Origin: Peptostreptococcaceae bacterium
GTDB taxonomy: Bacteria; Bacillota; Clostridia; Peptostreptococcales; Filifactoraceae
DNA length: 37,303 nucleotides
Direction: 5' to 3'
NCBI GenBank assembly: GCA_030532905.1
Contig: JAUNKE010000018.1
Span: forward strand, 1 to 37,303
Each line of letters starts with the position of its first letter. Position 1 is the first letter of the stretch. Below are positions 15,600 through 24,094 of this stretch, one piece after another. The notes under the pieces are model-generated. The model did not search any database and was not told the DNA's origin. It saw nothing but the letters and a program-made list of their open reading frames with translations. The translations under genes were made by a program, and so were the position numbers.

Positions 15600-16721
15600 C
15601 TATTTCTTTTTCTTCGGATTCAACCAATCCGGAATTTGGAATGTCGTTTCTTTCGGCTCAAGCTCTTTCGCCTCATCCGACTCGACATCTTCCTGTTGTT
15701 CTTCCTGAGCCGGCGCTCCCGCCTCCTGAACTTTTTTCTGCGCAGCCTTGTACTCTTCGCCTTCTTTAAATCCGGTTGCGATAACCGCTACACGAATTTC
15801 ATCTTCCAAATCCTGAACTTCCGCCGTTCCGATGATGATGTCCACATCTTCAAAGTTTACGCAGTCTTTGACATAGCTTGAAATCTCATTAAATTCGTCC
15901 AAAGTAAGACTCTCCTTGGTCGCGGAAATCGAAATCAGCACACGCTCCGCCCCTTCAACAGTCGTTTCGAGCAACGGACTGTGAATCGCTTCCTGCGCAG
16001 CCTTCATCGCACGGCCTTCTCCGGTCGCGCTACCGATTCCCAAATGGCCGACGCCTTTGTTATGCATCGTTGCACGAATATCGGCAAAGTCCACATTGAC
16101 CATACCCGGCGTCTCCACTATGTCGGTGATGCCGTTGACACCTTTTTTGAGAACCTGATTCGCTCTCTCAAATGCATCAAATAATGTCGTGCCCTTTTCA
16201 GAGATGTCAAAAATTCTATCGTTCGGAATGACAATCAAGGTATCGACATATTTTTTCAACTCGTCGATTCCCTGCTCCGCTTTTTTTATTTTCTTCGAAC
16301 CTTCAATTGTAAATGGTTTTGTAACGACAGCAACCGTCAAAATTCCAAGATTTTTTGAAATCTTGGCAACGACAGGCGCCGCTCCCGTTCCCGTTCCACC
16401 GCCCATTCCGGCAGTGATGAAGACCATATCCGCTCCTTCAAGCAAAGCCGTGATATCCGCTTCACTCTCCTCAGCCGATTCGCGTCCGATAATAGGGTCC
16501 GCTCCCGCACCCCTACCATTTGTGGTTTTCTCTCCTAATTGTAATTTCACCGGCGCTTCGGATTGACGAAGTGCCTGCGCATCAGTGTTCATAACGATGT
16601 ACTCAACACCGCCTGAGCCGGAACCTATCATTCTGTTTACAGCGTTTCCGCCGCCACCGCCAACTCCAACAACCTTAATTACTTCCGGGCTGACTCCATT
16701 ATTAACATCCAATTCGAACAT
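15600..16721 (-). CDS. ftsZ: Cell division protein FtsZ
   Basis: FtsZ is the tubulin-like GTPase that forms the Z ring. The protein has 373 aa. The N-terminal nucleotide loop is GVGGGGGNAVNRM (19-31), the tubulin signature GGGTGTG is at 107-113, and the T7 catalytic region is NVDFADIR. A charged, Glu-rich linker (about 325-355) leads to the C-terminal peptide FQIPDWL followed by a basic tail (NPKKKK), which binds FtsA/SepF-type partners. The ATG follows TTGGAGGAAGTTC. The gene is 269 nt after sbp and has its own promoter (16922-16951), so it can be made separately from the dcw operon upstream. Confidence 0.99.
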   Translation of the reverse strand: MFELDVNNGVSPEVIKVVGVGGGGGNAVNRMIGSGSGGVEYIVMNTDAQALRQSEAPVKLQLGEKTTNGRGAGADPIIGRESAEESEADITALLEGADMVFITAGMGGGTGTGAAPVVAKISKNLGILTVAVVTKPFTIEGSKKIKKAEQGIDELKKYVDTLIVIPNDRIFDISEKGTTLFDAFERANQVLKKGVNGITDIVETPGMVNVDFADIRATMHNKGVGHLGIGSATGEGRAMKAAQEAIHSPLLETTVEGAERVLISISATKESLTLDEFNEISSYVKDCVNFEDVDIIIGTAEVQDLEDEIRVAVIATGFKEGEEYKAAQKKVQEAGAPAQEEQQEDVESDEAKELEPKETTFQIPDWLNPKKKK

Positions 16722-16921
16722 GAACTTCCTCCAACATTTCTATAATATTCTAACCAAACGAGTCCGTTTTTAGATGACGAACATTCTAAAAGCACTCATC
16801 ATTATCTATACTTCGATTCGATAAATCCGCGATTTGTAAGTATTAAAATCCATGGTATTGAAATCCATTCAAAAAATGCTTTTGAAAATAAATTTCGTAG
16901 ATTTATTTTATACCATAATAT

Positions 16922-16951
16922 AGTTTATCGAATAATACTCCGCTATGTCAA
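16922..16951 (-). promoter_or_regulatory. Promoter of ftsZ
   Basis: Minus strand TTGACA (16946-16951), an 18-bp spacer and TAAACT (16922-16927). It gives a 5' leader of about 200 nt, which contains an AT-rich hairpin (16886-16893 with 16901-16908, AAATAAAT/ATTTATTT). The -35 box lies inside an 8-bp inverted repeat. Confidence 0.65.
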
Positions 16952-16975
16952 GAGCTTTCAATAATTTTTGACATA
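16944..16975. promoter_or_regulatory. Inverted repeat covering the ftsZ -35 box
   Basis: TATGTCAA (16944-16951) and TTGACATA (16968-16975) are exact inverse copies separated by 16 bp. One arm contains the -35 hexamer. It could be an operator or chance; no matching site is seen elsewhere in the window. Confidence 0.35.
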
Positions 16976-16990
16976 ATTTACTATCTTTTT

Positions 16991-17317
16991 TTACTTCAGC
17001 AGCAATCTTCGGATGATGGCGATGTTTTGGAACAATCTTCCGCCGAAGACAATAATCGGTGCGTAGAAGAACGGAACGCCCAAACGGTCGCCGATATAGG
17101 ACAACAATCCCGCCAAAATCGCGTTGAGAAAAAATCCGCTCACGAATAATTTGTTGTTGTATTTGTTCTCCATGCTTGCGCGTATCGCTCCGAACAAAGA
17201 ATCAAGTGCCGCAAGCATTCCAATCGATATATAAAGCGAAAGACTGTTCGGATATGTGAACGGCAGATATCCGCCCAACAAAATACCCAAGCTGAGTCCA
17301 AGAATAGCCCAAATCAT
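16991..17317 (-). CDS. sbp: Small basic membrane protein Sbp (DUF1290)
   Basis: The protein has 108 aa with about three hydrophobic helices and the DUF1290 signatures LPLGxxLG-like LGLSLGILLGGYLP at the start, GMLAALDSLFGAIRA in the middle and FGGRLFQNIAIIRR at the end. Sbp homologues are found next to divIB/ftsZ in many Firmicutes; the function is not established. AAGGAGGCGACGAAAGA precedes the ATG, and it overlaps the DUF881 gene by 4 nt. It is the last gene before the ftsZ promoter, so it likely ends the dcw operon, although I see no hairpin terminator after it. Confidence 0.9.
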   Translation of the reverse strand: MIWAILGLSLGILLGGYLPFTYPNSLSLYISIGMLAALDSLFGAIRASMENKYNNKLFVSGFFLNAILAGLLSYIGDRLGVPFFYAPIIVFGGRLFQNIAIIRRLLLK

Positions 17318-18039
17318 TCTTTCGTCGCCTCCTTCAAATAATCTATCTGCTTATTTTTCATTGTCGAGTGAATAAAAATTTCATCTTCTCTGCTCGTGTC
17401 GATTCGAATACCGTACAATGTCGAAATCGTATAAGCATAAGAATCTTTGGACTTGATTGCCGCCTCCAAGATATCGGCATTTCCTATCGCACGGATAATG
17501 AAGGGCTGCGCAAAAGTTTTTCCGTTGACCGTAATCGTCGCTCCCGAGCATTTCACTTCCGTTCCGAGATGATAAATCTGATTGTTGATGGAAATCACTT
17601 CAGCGCCCGAGCTTTTCAAATCGTTTACAATCCGCAACACATCCTGGTCATGTACGATAAAGTCATTCGGATTCTGCGTCGGCAGAATGTCGATATCCGA
17701 ATCGCGAATCTCCACCTTGAGCCCCGGCCCGCGAAAACTCGTCTTCCCGAGCAGCGATTTGGCATATTGATTTTGCTTCTCCATAATCTCCCAAAGGTTC
17801 TGTGGATTTTCCACCGCCTCCAGCTCCGACAATTCCGCTCTTTTTCTGTCTCGATACTCATCCAATTTCTGCATTTCGGTATTTTCCATCTCGATTTGGA
17901 TTTCCATATCCCGAATGGTTTCGCGATTGAAGAAAATCGTATTTTCTTTGATGCTGCGTATTTGTAAAACCGCTATCAATCCGATGGAAAAACAAATCAG
18001 AAAGATGATGTTGCGAATCGTGTTTTTTGACTTTCCCAT
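17314..18039 (-). CDS. DUF881 membrane-anchored protein (second copy)
   Basis: The protein has 241 aa: an N-terminal transmembrane helix (NIIFLICFSIGLIAVLQI), a coiled coil (about 35-90), then the DUF881 domain with GPGLKVEIRDSD, VLRIVNDLKSSGAEVISINNQ and the FIRAIGN-type block. YlxW/YlxX-family proteins of this type lie beside divIB in Bacillus and clostridia; the role is unclear, perhaps at the division site. I chose the ATG at 18039; a GTG two codons upstream (18045) overlaps the previous stop. It is a tandem paralogue of the gene before it. Confidence 0.85.
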   Translation of the reverse strand: MGKSKNTIRNIIFLICFSIGLIAVLQIRSIKENTIFFNRETIRDMEIQIEMENTEMQKLDEYRDRKRAELSELEAVENPQNLWEIMEKQNQYAKSLLGKTSFRGPGLKVEIRDSDIDILPTQNPNDFIVHDQDVLRIVNDLKSSGAEVISINNQIYHLGTEVKCSGATITVNGKTFAQPFIIRAIGNADILEAAIKSKDSYAYTISTLYGIRIDTSREDEIFIHSTMKNKQIDYLKEATKE

Positions 18040-18041
18040 AA

Positions 18042-18752
18042 TCACTCTTCTATCTGTGCAAATTTGAACGCAATCTCCTGCGTATATCTCGGCAATTCGA
18101 TTTGCTCCTTTTTTTGAACTTTGGAATCGATGTTGAAATTATTTTTCATCTCCCACAAAATGCCGTATTTCATATTGAGGGTCGCATCCAAAGTATCGGG
18201 GTCGCCGATTGCCCGGATTTGTAAATTTCGTCCGACCGGATTGTCGTTGACCAGCAAAGTTCCCTGCTCATAGCGAAAATCCGTCGAAAATACAAATCGC
18301 TCTTCGTTGATGGCAATCCCTTCGGCACCGGATGCATTCAATTTGTTGATGACCGACAGCAAAAGGTCGAAGTTCGCCATCAGCAATTCAAACTTTCCCG
18401 AATCGCTCACATCAAAATCAATGACGATGCCCGGCCCCACCGCCTTGGTCAAACCGGATTGCAATTCATAATTATCGATTTCGGACTTGATATCCCGAAA
18501 GCGTTGGTCATATTTGATTTGGTCGTCTTTGAGCAAACGAATTTTTTCTTCCAGCTCCACGATTTCTTTTTCGGTCTTGGTTTTCCGCTCTCGAATATTG
18601 GCAAGCTCCACTTGAAGATGCGCCGCCGTATCCGATAGCGATTGTCCGTTGTTTTCATCATTGAGCGAAAGCTGTTTTGACAAGGCGATGCCTATGATTA
18701 AACTCAATGCAAAAAAGACGAATTTCTCCTTCACATTTCTCATTCTTCTCAT
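18042..18752 (-). CDS. DUF881 membrane-anchored protein (first copy)
   Basis: The protein has 236 aa, with an N-terminal membrane helix (FVFFALSLIIGIALS), a coiled coil (about 40-85) and the DUF881 domain (VGPGIVIDFDVSD, VINKLNASGAEGIAINEERF, LQIRAIGDPDTL). AGGAGTAAGAA precedes the ATG. It overlaps ftsQ by 4 nt. The pair arrangement DUF881-DUF881-sbp after ftsQ is typical of Firmicutes dcw clusters. Biochemical function is unknown; location at the outer face of the membrane follows from the single N-terminal helix. Confidence 0.85.
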   Translation of the reverse strand: MRRMRNVKEKFVFFALSLIIGIALSKQLSLNDENNGQSLSDTAAHLQVELANIRERKTKTEKEIVELEEKIRLLKDDQIKYDQRFRDIKSEIDNYELQSGLTKAVGPGIVIDFDVSDSGKFELLMANFDLLLSVINKLNASGAEGIAINEERFVFSTDFRYEQGTLLVNDNPVGRNLQIRAIGDPDTLDATLNMKYGILWEMKNNFNIDSKVQKKEQIELPRYTQEIAFKFAQIEE

Positions 18753-19480
18753 TTCTTACTCCTGTAAACCGGATAGGAATCGTATCGCATATCGACATAG
18801 CCCGAATAGATTTTGCGCTCAAACAAATTGATCAGAATTTTATTCAGCACCAACATTTTTTCGTTCAAATCTTTTCCTTCGCCGAGCAGGACATTGATAC
18901 CCTGCGGTGTAATCAGATGGATGTCCTGAACATTGCTGATGTCAATAAGCGAAATATTGTTGAGCAATTTCGCACTCTTGATATTGGATACGATGCTGAT
19001 ACCGAGCGCCAGATTGTTGTCGGATTTGATTTGCTCACCGATGATGATGTCCTTCGGCTCGATGCCGCTTATCATCGGCTTGACGATTTTCATAATATCC
19101 TGCGTCGTTTCCAATACGGTTCCCGAATCGTCGATGATGGCAAAGCCGCCCGAAAACTTGACGGTCGCAACCGGTTTTCGTTCGGTGATATACAGCACCA
19201 ATGTTCTCGGAAACTTCGGTTTGATTTCAATTTTTTTAATATAGGGACTCGCTAAAAAGTCCTCCTGTATTTTTTTCTTGCGCAGCAGGTAGATATTACG
19301 ATGCAAATTTTCCTGCGTGTATTTTGAAATATCCTCCTGCTTGATTGCGGAATTTCCCAAAATCACAAAATGCTTCACATGAAAAATCGGTAGGAACAAA
19401 TAGCTGATAAAAAGCAAAAAAACAATCGCTCCCGCAATAAAGATATTTCGTTTTGTAAAAATTCTTTTGATTTGCTCCAT
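18749..19480 (-). CDS. ftsQ: Cell division protein FtsQ/DivIB
   Basis: FtsQ/DivIB is a bitopic divisome protein that joins FtsL and DivIC at the septum. The protein has 243 aa: a cytoplasmic N-terminus (MEQIKRIFTKRN), one transmembrane helix (about 13-33), a POTRA domain beginning FHVKHFVILGNSAIKQEDI (34-52) and the FtsQ beta domain (PRTLVLYITERKPVA, GGFAIIDDSGTVL). It is 9 nt after murG and overlaps the first DUF881 gene by 4 nt. It is shorter than Bacillus DivIB in the cytoplasmic part. Confidence 0.9.
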   Translation of the reverse strand: MEQIKRIFTKRNIFIAGAIVFLLFISYLFLPIFHVKHFVILGNSAIKQEDISKYTQENLHRNIYLLRKKKIQEDFLASPYIKKIEIKPKFPRTLVLYITERKPVATVKFSGGFAIIDDSGTVLETTQDIMKIVKPMISGIEPKDIIIGEQIKSDNNLALGISIVSNIKSAKLLNNISLIDISNVQDIHLITPQGINVLLGEGKDLNEKMLVLNKILINLFERKIYSGYVDMRYDSYPVYRSKK

Positions 19481-19489
19481 ATCTTCTCC

Positions 19490-20584
19490 TTAAAGCATTT
19501 TGGAAATTTCAGTTACGATGGTTTCGCAAGGGTCGATATTGTATAAATCCTTGCTCTTTCTCTCCATCTGTTCGCGCAAAGCATCGTTTTGCAAAATCTC
19601 ATTCATCAGTCCCAGCATCGCTTCCGGCTTCAAGTCATTTTCCTTGATATAGTAGCCCGCACCGTTGTCCTGAATATTTTTGGCATTGACTTCCTGATGA
19701 TTTTCAGCCGAATATGCCTTCGGAATGATGATCGCCGCTCGCCCGACCGCATTGACTTCGGCAATCGTCGTCGCCCCCGCGCTGACGATGCACAAATCGC
19801 TGGATGCGATATAGTTCGGCATATCGTCGATATAATCCACAATCATATATTTGTCGGCTTTGACATAATGTCCGTAATCCTGCATTATTTTTTCGTAATG
19901 CCTTTTGCCCGTAGAAAAAATGAATCCGATTTCGCGCTCCACAAGCTCCGGAATCAGTTGCACAAAGGTATTGTTGATGGCATCGTATCCGCCCGAGCCG
20001 CCCGTTACGAGAATGAAAGGCTTATTCTTCGGCAAATTTACATTTCGGCGCGCCTCTTCTTTTGCGCTTGCATGCAGAATATTGTAGCGAACGGGATTTC
20101 CGACCGTTCGAATATCAATCTTCGTCTTGAAAAAATTTCTCGCCGTTTCAAAACCCAAAAAAATCTTATCGACTTTTTTCGATAGGATTTTATTGGTCAG
20201 ACCCGGATAGGCATTTTGCTCGTGAATAATTGTCAATGCTTTACTGCGACTTCCGGCATAGACCACCGGTCCGGAAACATAGCCCCCCGTACCGATGACG
20301 ACATCGGGCTCGAATTCACGAATGATTTTTTCCGCATCCCTGATTGCCTTGCTCGCCAAAAAAATTCTTTTGACATTCTCAAAGCTGATGCGTCTTTGAA
20401 ACCACTTGACTTCAATTGATTTGAAATTGTAGCCGTGCTTGGCGACAATTCTCTCTTCCAGACTGTTCGGCGTGCCGACATACAAAATTTCGGAGCCCGG
20501 ATATTTTTCTACAATCTTGTCAGCGATTGCCAACGCCGGATAGATATGTCCGCCGGTGCCGCCGCCTGATACAATAGCTCGCAT
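19490..20584 (-). CDS. murG: Lipid II synthase MurG (UDP-GlcNAc transferase)
   Basis: MurG adds GlcNAc to lipid I at the inner membrane face, making lipid II. The protein has 364 aa, standard. Key motifs are the N-terminal G loop SGGGTGGHIYPALA, IGTGGYVSGPVV, HEQNAYPGLTN, VTGGSGGYDAIN and the donor site SAGATTIAEVNAVGRAAIIIP. A GT-B glycosyltransferase fold is expected. Its ATG shares one base with the ftsW stop (TAATG), so translation is coupled. murC, murB and murA are not in this window. Confidence 0.98.
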   Translation of the reverse strand: MRAIVSGGGTGGHIYPALAIADKIVEKYPGSEILYVGTPNSLEERIVAKHGYNFKSIEVKWFQRRISFENVKRIFLASKAIRDAEKIIREFEPDVVIGTGGYVSGPVVYAGSRSKALTIIHEQNAYPGLTNKILSKKVDKIFLGFETARNFFKTKIDIRTVGNPVRYNILHASAKEEARRNVNLPKNKPFILVTGGSGGYDAINNTFVQLIPELVEREIGFIFSTGKRHYEKIMQDYGHYVKADKYMIVDYIDDMPNYIASSDLCIVSAGATTIAEVNAVGRAAIIIPKAYSAENHQEVNAKNIQDNGAGYYIKENDLKPEAMLGLMNEILQNDALREQMERKSKDLYNIDPCETIVTEISKML

Positions 20585-21756
20585 TATGCTCTATTTCGCC
20601 TTTCTAATGAATGGTAATTTTTATTTTCCACATTATCAAATGCTTTCTGCGTTTTTTGCTCCCATCTGGAAATGCCAAGCACCAATCCGATTGCGCCCAG
20701 CGTCATGACCAAAGAGGTTCCGCCGTAGCTGATGATGGGAAACGGAATTCCCGTACTCGGAATCATATTGGTGGAAACATACATATTCATAATCGACTGA
20801 ATCGCAAGCTGAGATGAAATTCCCGCCGCAATCAATGTCGAAAATTTATCCGGCGCATTGGACGCCACTTTGAAACCTCGAAGCACAAGTGCCGACAAGA
20901 GTACAATCAAAACAACGCAACCCAAAAAGCCGAGTTCTTCTGCAAAAATCGAAAAAATATAATCATTGTACGCATAGGGAAGATAAATCATTTTCTGCTT
21001 TCCGCTTCCGATTCCCGTTCCGACCAATCCGCCCGATGCAATCGCATAGAGCGATTGAACAATCTGATAGCCTTTGTTCTGCGGGTCGATGAAAGGGTCG
21101 AAAAACACTTCCACTCGCTGCATCTTTTCCTTACTCGACATAATGACCATAATGGTGCCCAATATACCGAGCCCGCTCATCCCCAAAGCGACCGTCGTCT
21201 TCAATCCGCCGAAGAAGAGCACCGCCATCATCGTAGATGCCAAAACCAATGTCGTTGAAAGGTCGGGCTGTCTCAATGTCAAAACAATATAGGCAGTCAG
21301 CGAGACACCTAGAAATATATTCCTGGACCTATTTTTCTCACTTTTTTTCTGCGACAACAGATAGGCAACCGTAATGACCGAAACATATTTCGCCAGCTCC
21401 GACGGCATGAAGGTCACTCGCCCGCCGAGCAATTCAACCCAGCGCACACTGTTGTGTCGCTCGACCGCCAATGAAGTGTAGAGCAACGAATAAGTGCCCA
21501 GCGTGATGACATTCAGCGGAACGACCAAGGCTCTGAGCTTTCGAAAATTCATTCGGCTGCAGACCCATAAAACAAATGTGCCGACAACCACGAAGAAAAT
21601 TTCCCGGTTCAGCAATGCATTCGGATCCTTACGCTCATAGCCCATGACAAAATAGCTCGAGCTGTAAACCATAATGATGCCGACAATAACCATGCCTATG
21701 GTTGCTAAAAAAAGTAGATAATCCCATTTTCCTTTAACTAAAATTTTATTTGACAT
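20584..21756 (-). CDS. ftsW: Septal peptidoglycan polymerase FtsW/SpoVE (SEDS family)
   Basis: This SEDS glycosyltransferase polymerises lipid II with its partner PBP. The protein has 390 aa with about ten transmembrane helices. Family signatures are VYSSSYFV near the N-terminus, the LRQPDLSTTLV loop, GTGIGSGKQKMIYLP, and the C-terminal STGIPFPIISYGGTSLV. The strongly conserved Asp of RQPDLS is present. It overlaps murD by 11 nt and murG by 1 nt. Presence in the dcw cluster next to the PASTA-PBP gene favours a division role (FtsW) over elongation (RodA). Confidence 0.95.
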   Translation of the reverse strand: MSNKILVKGKWDYLLFLATIGMVIVGIIMVYSSSYFVMGYERKDPNALLNREIFFVVVGTFVLWVCSRMNFRKLRALVVPLNVITLGTYSLLYTSLAVERHNSVRWVELLGGRVTFMPSELAKYVSVITVAYLLSQKKSEKNRSRNIFLGVSLTAYIVLTLRQPDLSTTLVLASTMMAVLFFGGLKTTVALGMSGLGILGTIMVIMSSKEKMQRVEVFFDPFIDPQNKGYQIVQSLYAIASGGLVGTGIGSGKQKMIYLPYAYNDYIFSIFAEELGFLGCVVLIVLLSALVLRGFKVASNAPDKFSTLIAAGISSQLAIQSIMNMYVSTNMIPSTGIPFPIISYGGTSLVMTLGAIGLVLGISRWEQKTQKAFDNVENKNYHSLERRNRA

Positions 21757-23119
21757 TCTCTGCTTCCAATTCGTTTACAATTTTTTTGAAATGCTCGCCC
21801 CGCTCTTCAAAGCTCTTGTACATATCCCAAGATGCACAAGCCGGCGAAAGCAACACCGTATCTCCCGCCTTCGCCATCGCAAAAGCCGTTCGTACCGCCT
21901 CATCCATATCCGAAACCAATTCAAATTCTGAAAAACCGAATCGAATCATCGTCTCCGCCAATTTGTTTTTGGTTTCTCCTAAAAGTATAGCACTTTTTAC
22001 TCTGTTTGCAAATGCTTGAATAAAGTCGTCAAACACCGAATACTTGTCCATACCGCCGGCGATGAGCAGGATATTTTTTTCAATCGCCTCCAGCGCCTTG
22101 ACGGATGCATCGGGATTGGTTCCCTTCGAGTCGTTCACGAAATGAATTCCGTTTATATCCTTGACCCATTCCAAACGATGCGCCACGCCGCGAAATGCCC
22201 GAAGCGTGTCGGTGATTACCGAAAGCTCGATACCGTAGCAAATCGCCATGGCGGATGCAATCAACACATTCTCATAATTGTGATTGCCTTTCAGAAAAAT
22301 TTCTCGCGTTTCAATCAACACTTGCTCCGTTTCCTGATCTCGATAAAAAATTTTGCCTTCTTTTATATACAGAGCCGGCGAAAATTCTTTTTTCGGCTCC
22401 TCATGTACCGAAGTGTAGAATTTTTTGCCCTTGCTTCTTTGAGCAAGAGAGATACCGTATTCATCATCCAAGTTGACGATGGCGAAGTCGTCAGGCTCCT
22501 GGTTCTCAAAAATTCTCGATTTGATTTCGGCATAATTTTCCATCGTCTTGTGACGATTGAGATGATCCTCCGTCAAGTTGATAATCGTCGCCAGATGAGA
22601 TCTGAAATCCCGAATCGTCTCAAGCTGGAAACTGCTGAGCTCGGTTACAAAAACGGTTTTTTCATTCGAATCGGAAACCTCGGATATAATCGGCTTGCCG
22701 ATATTACCCACCACTCTGGTGTCAAAGCCCGCATTTTTGAAAAGCTCCCCGACCAATGCGGTCGTCGTCGTCTTGCCGTTGGTTCCGGTGATTCCGACAA
22801 ATACTCCCTTCGTTGAGCGATAGGCGAGCTCCACTTCGCCGATGATTTCCACATGACGACTTTTCAATCGCTGAACAAAGTCGAGCTCGAGAGGAATTCC
22901 CGGTGAAATGACCGCCAAATCGATCTCCTCCTCACCCGTCGGATTGCTCCCGAAATGAAATTCCACTTTATCCAAACCTTCGTGCTCATAATGCTCCCGA
23001 ACGGAAGCATTGGAATCGAAGGCGATCGTCTTCTTCGCTTTTTGATTCAAAAAAGCCACCAAGTCAAAACCGCTTTTTCCAAGTCCGATTACCATGACCG
23101 TCTTATTCGTTAAGTCCAT
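21746..23119 (-). CDS. murD: UDP-MurNAc-L-Ala:D-Glu ligase MurD
   Basis: MurD adds D-glutamate to UDP-MurNAc-L-alanine in the cytoplasm. The protein has 457 aa from the ATG at 23119, which follows a strong TGGAGGAGAG and gives the family-like N-terminus MDLTNKTVMVIGLGKSG; an upstream ATG at 23158 runs into mraY. The Mur ligase ATP loop is GITGTNGKTTTT, with ENxxDHLNRH-type NLTEDHLNRH and the C-terminal NDSKGTNPDA and IAGGMDK blocks. It starts 11 nt after the mraY stop and overlaps ftsW by 11 nt. Confidence 0.97.
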   Translation of the reverse strand: MDLTNKTVMVIGLGKSGFDLVAFLNQKAKKTIAFDSNASVREHYEHEGLDKVEFHFGSNPTGEEEIDLAVISPGIPLELDFVQRLKSRHVEIIGEVELAYRSTKGVFVGITGTNGKTTTTALVGELFKNAGFDTRVVGNIGKPIISEVSDSNEKTVFVTELSSFQLETIRDFRSHLATIINLTEDHLNRHKTMENYAEIKSRIFENQEPDDFAIVNLDDEYGISLAQRSKGKKFYTSVHEEPKKEFSPALYIKEGKIFYRDQETEQVLIETREIFLKGNHNYENVLIASAMAICYGIELSVITDTLRAFRGVAHRLEWVKDINGIHFVNDSKGTNPDASVKALEAIEKNILLIAGGMDKYSVFDDFIQAFANRVKSAILLGETKNKLAETMIRFGFSEFELVSDMDEAVRTAFAMAKAGDTVLLSPACASWDMYKSFEERGEHFKKIVNELEAENVK

Positions 23120-23130
23120 CTCTCCTCCAG

Positions 23131-24090
23131 CTATATCGAATATACTCCTATGATGCACATTATTACGGTAATCACAACAAAAAGTGTAACCACCTTGGTC
23201 TCATGCCAGCCCATTTTTTCAAAATGATGATGAATCGGCGCCATTCTGAAAAACCGCTTGCCCGTCTTTCTGAAATATGTCACCTGAATGATGACCGACA
23301 GACTCTCCATAAAATAAACAAAGCACAGAATCGGCACGACCAACTCCACATTCATAATGACCGCCGCCGCCGCGACCGCTCCACCGAGTGCCATCGAGCC
23401 GGTGTCGCCCATGAATACTTTTGCCGGGAATTTGTTCACGCGCAGAAAGCCGATGCATCCGCCGATGACCGCCGCCAAAAAGATGAGCAGTCCGTTGTGA
23501 GTCATTTGATTCGCCAGCACTGCAAAGCCGACGCCGACGATGACGGTTACGGTACTTGCGAGCCCATCCAAACCGTCCGTCAGATTGACCGAGTTGACCA
23601 ATGCGATAATGACGAACATGATAAATGGAATATAGAATATCCCGATATTGATTGTAATTTTTGCAAAAGGAATATAAATCGCGCTTCCGATTGCCGACAG
23701 CTTCCACTGGATAATCGCGATAATCAGCGAAAACACCACCTGCATCACGATTTTTTGCTTCGCTCTGAGTCCGAGCGATTGCTTTTTTATCACCTTGATA
23801 TAGTCATCGACGAAGCCGACGAAGCCGAACAGCACCATCGACAGAAGCGCAAAAGCAATCTCCGTCGCGTCGCCCCCCATCGCAATCCCTAAAACCGATG
23901 CGATGAGTATCGCGATGATGAAAATGAATCCGCCCATCGTCGGCGTTCCGTTTTTCTGCAAATGCGTCTCCGGTCCGTCGTCCCTTACGGTTTGACCGAA
24001 TTTCAATCGTTCCAGCAAAGGAATCAGCACCGGCCCCAGAAAGAACGCTATCAAAAGCGATGCCAATCCTACCACAATAATCTTTTCCAT
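23131..24090 (-). CDS. mraY: Phospho-MurNAc-pentapeptide transferase MraY
   Basis: MraY transfers phospho-MurNAc-pentapeptide to undecaprenyl phosphate, making lipid I. The protein has 319 aa from the ATG at 24090, which aligns with the usual MraY start; a TTG 24 nt upstream (24114) lies almost on top of GGAGGAGG and would add eight residues. About ten membrane helices. Conserved sites: GTPTMGG, FVDDYIKV, NSVNLTDGLDGLAS, FMGDTGSMALGG and HHHFEKMGWHE. The murF stop and this ATG are 4 nt apart, so translation is probably coupled. Confidence 0.97.
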   Translation of the reverse strand: MEKIIVVGLASLLIAFFLGPVLIPLLERLKFGQTVRDDGPETHLQKNGTPTMGGFIFIIAILIASVLGIAMGGDATEIAFALLSMVLFGFVGFVDDYIKVIKKQSLGLRAKQKIVMQVVFSLIIAIIQWKLSAIGSAIYIPFAKITINIGIFYIPFIMFVIIALVNSVNLTDGLDGLASTVTVIVGVGFAVLANQMTHNGLLIFLAAVIGGCIGFLRVNKFPAKVFMGDTGSMALGGAVAAAAVIMNVELVVPILCFVYFMESLSVIIQVTYFRKTGKRFFRMAPIHHHFEKMGWHETKVVTLFVVITVIMCIIGVYSI

Positions 24091-24094
24091 AGCT

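Noticed and set aside
22016..22816. 266-codon plus-strand frame
   Set aside because: Antisense to murD, which has all family motifs.
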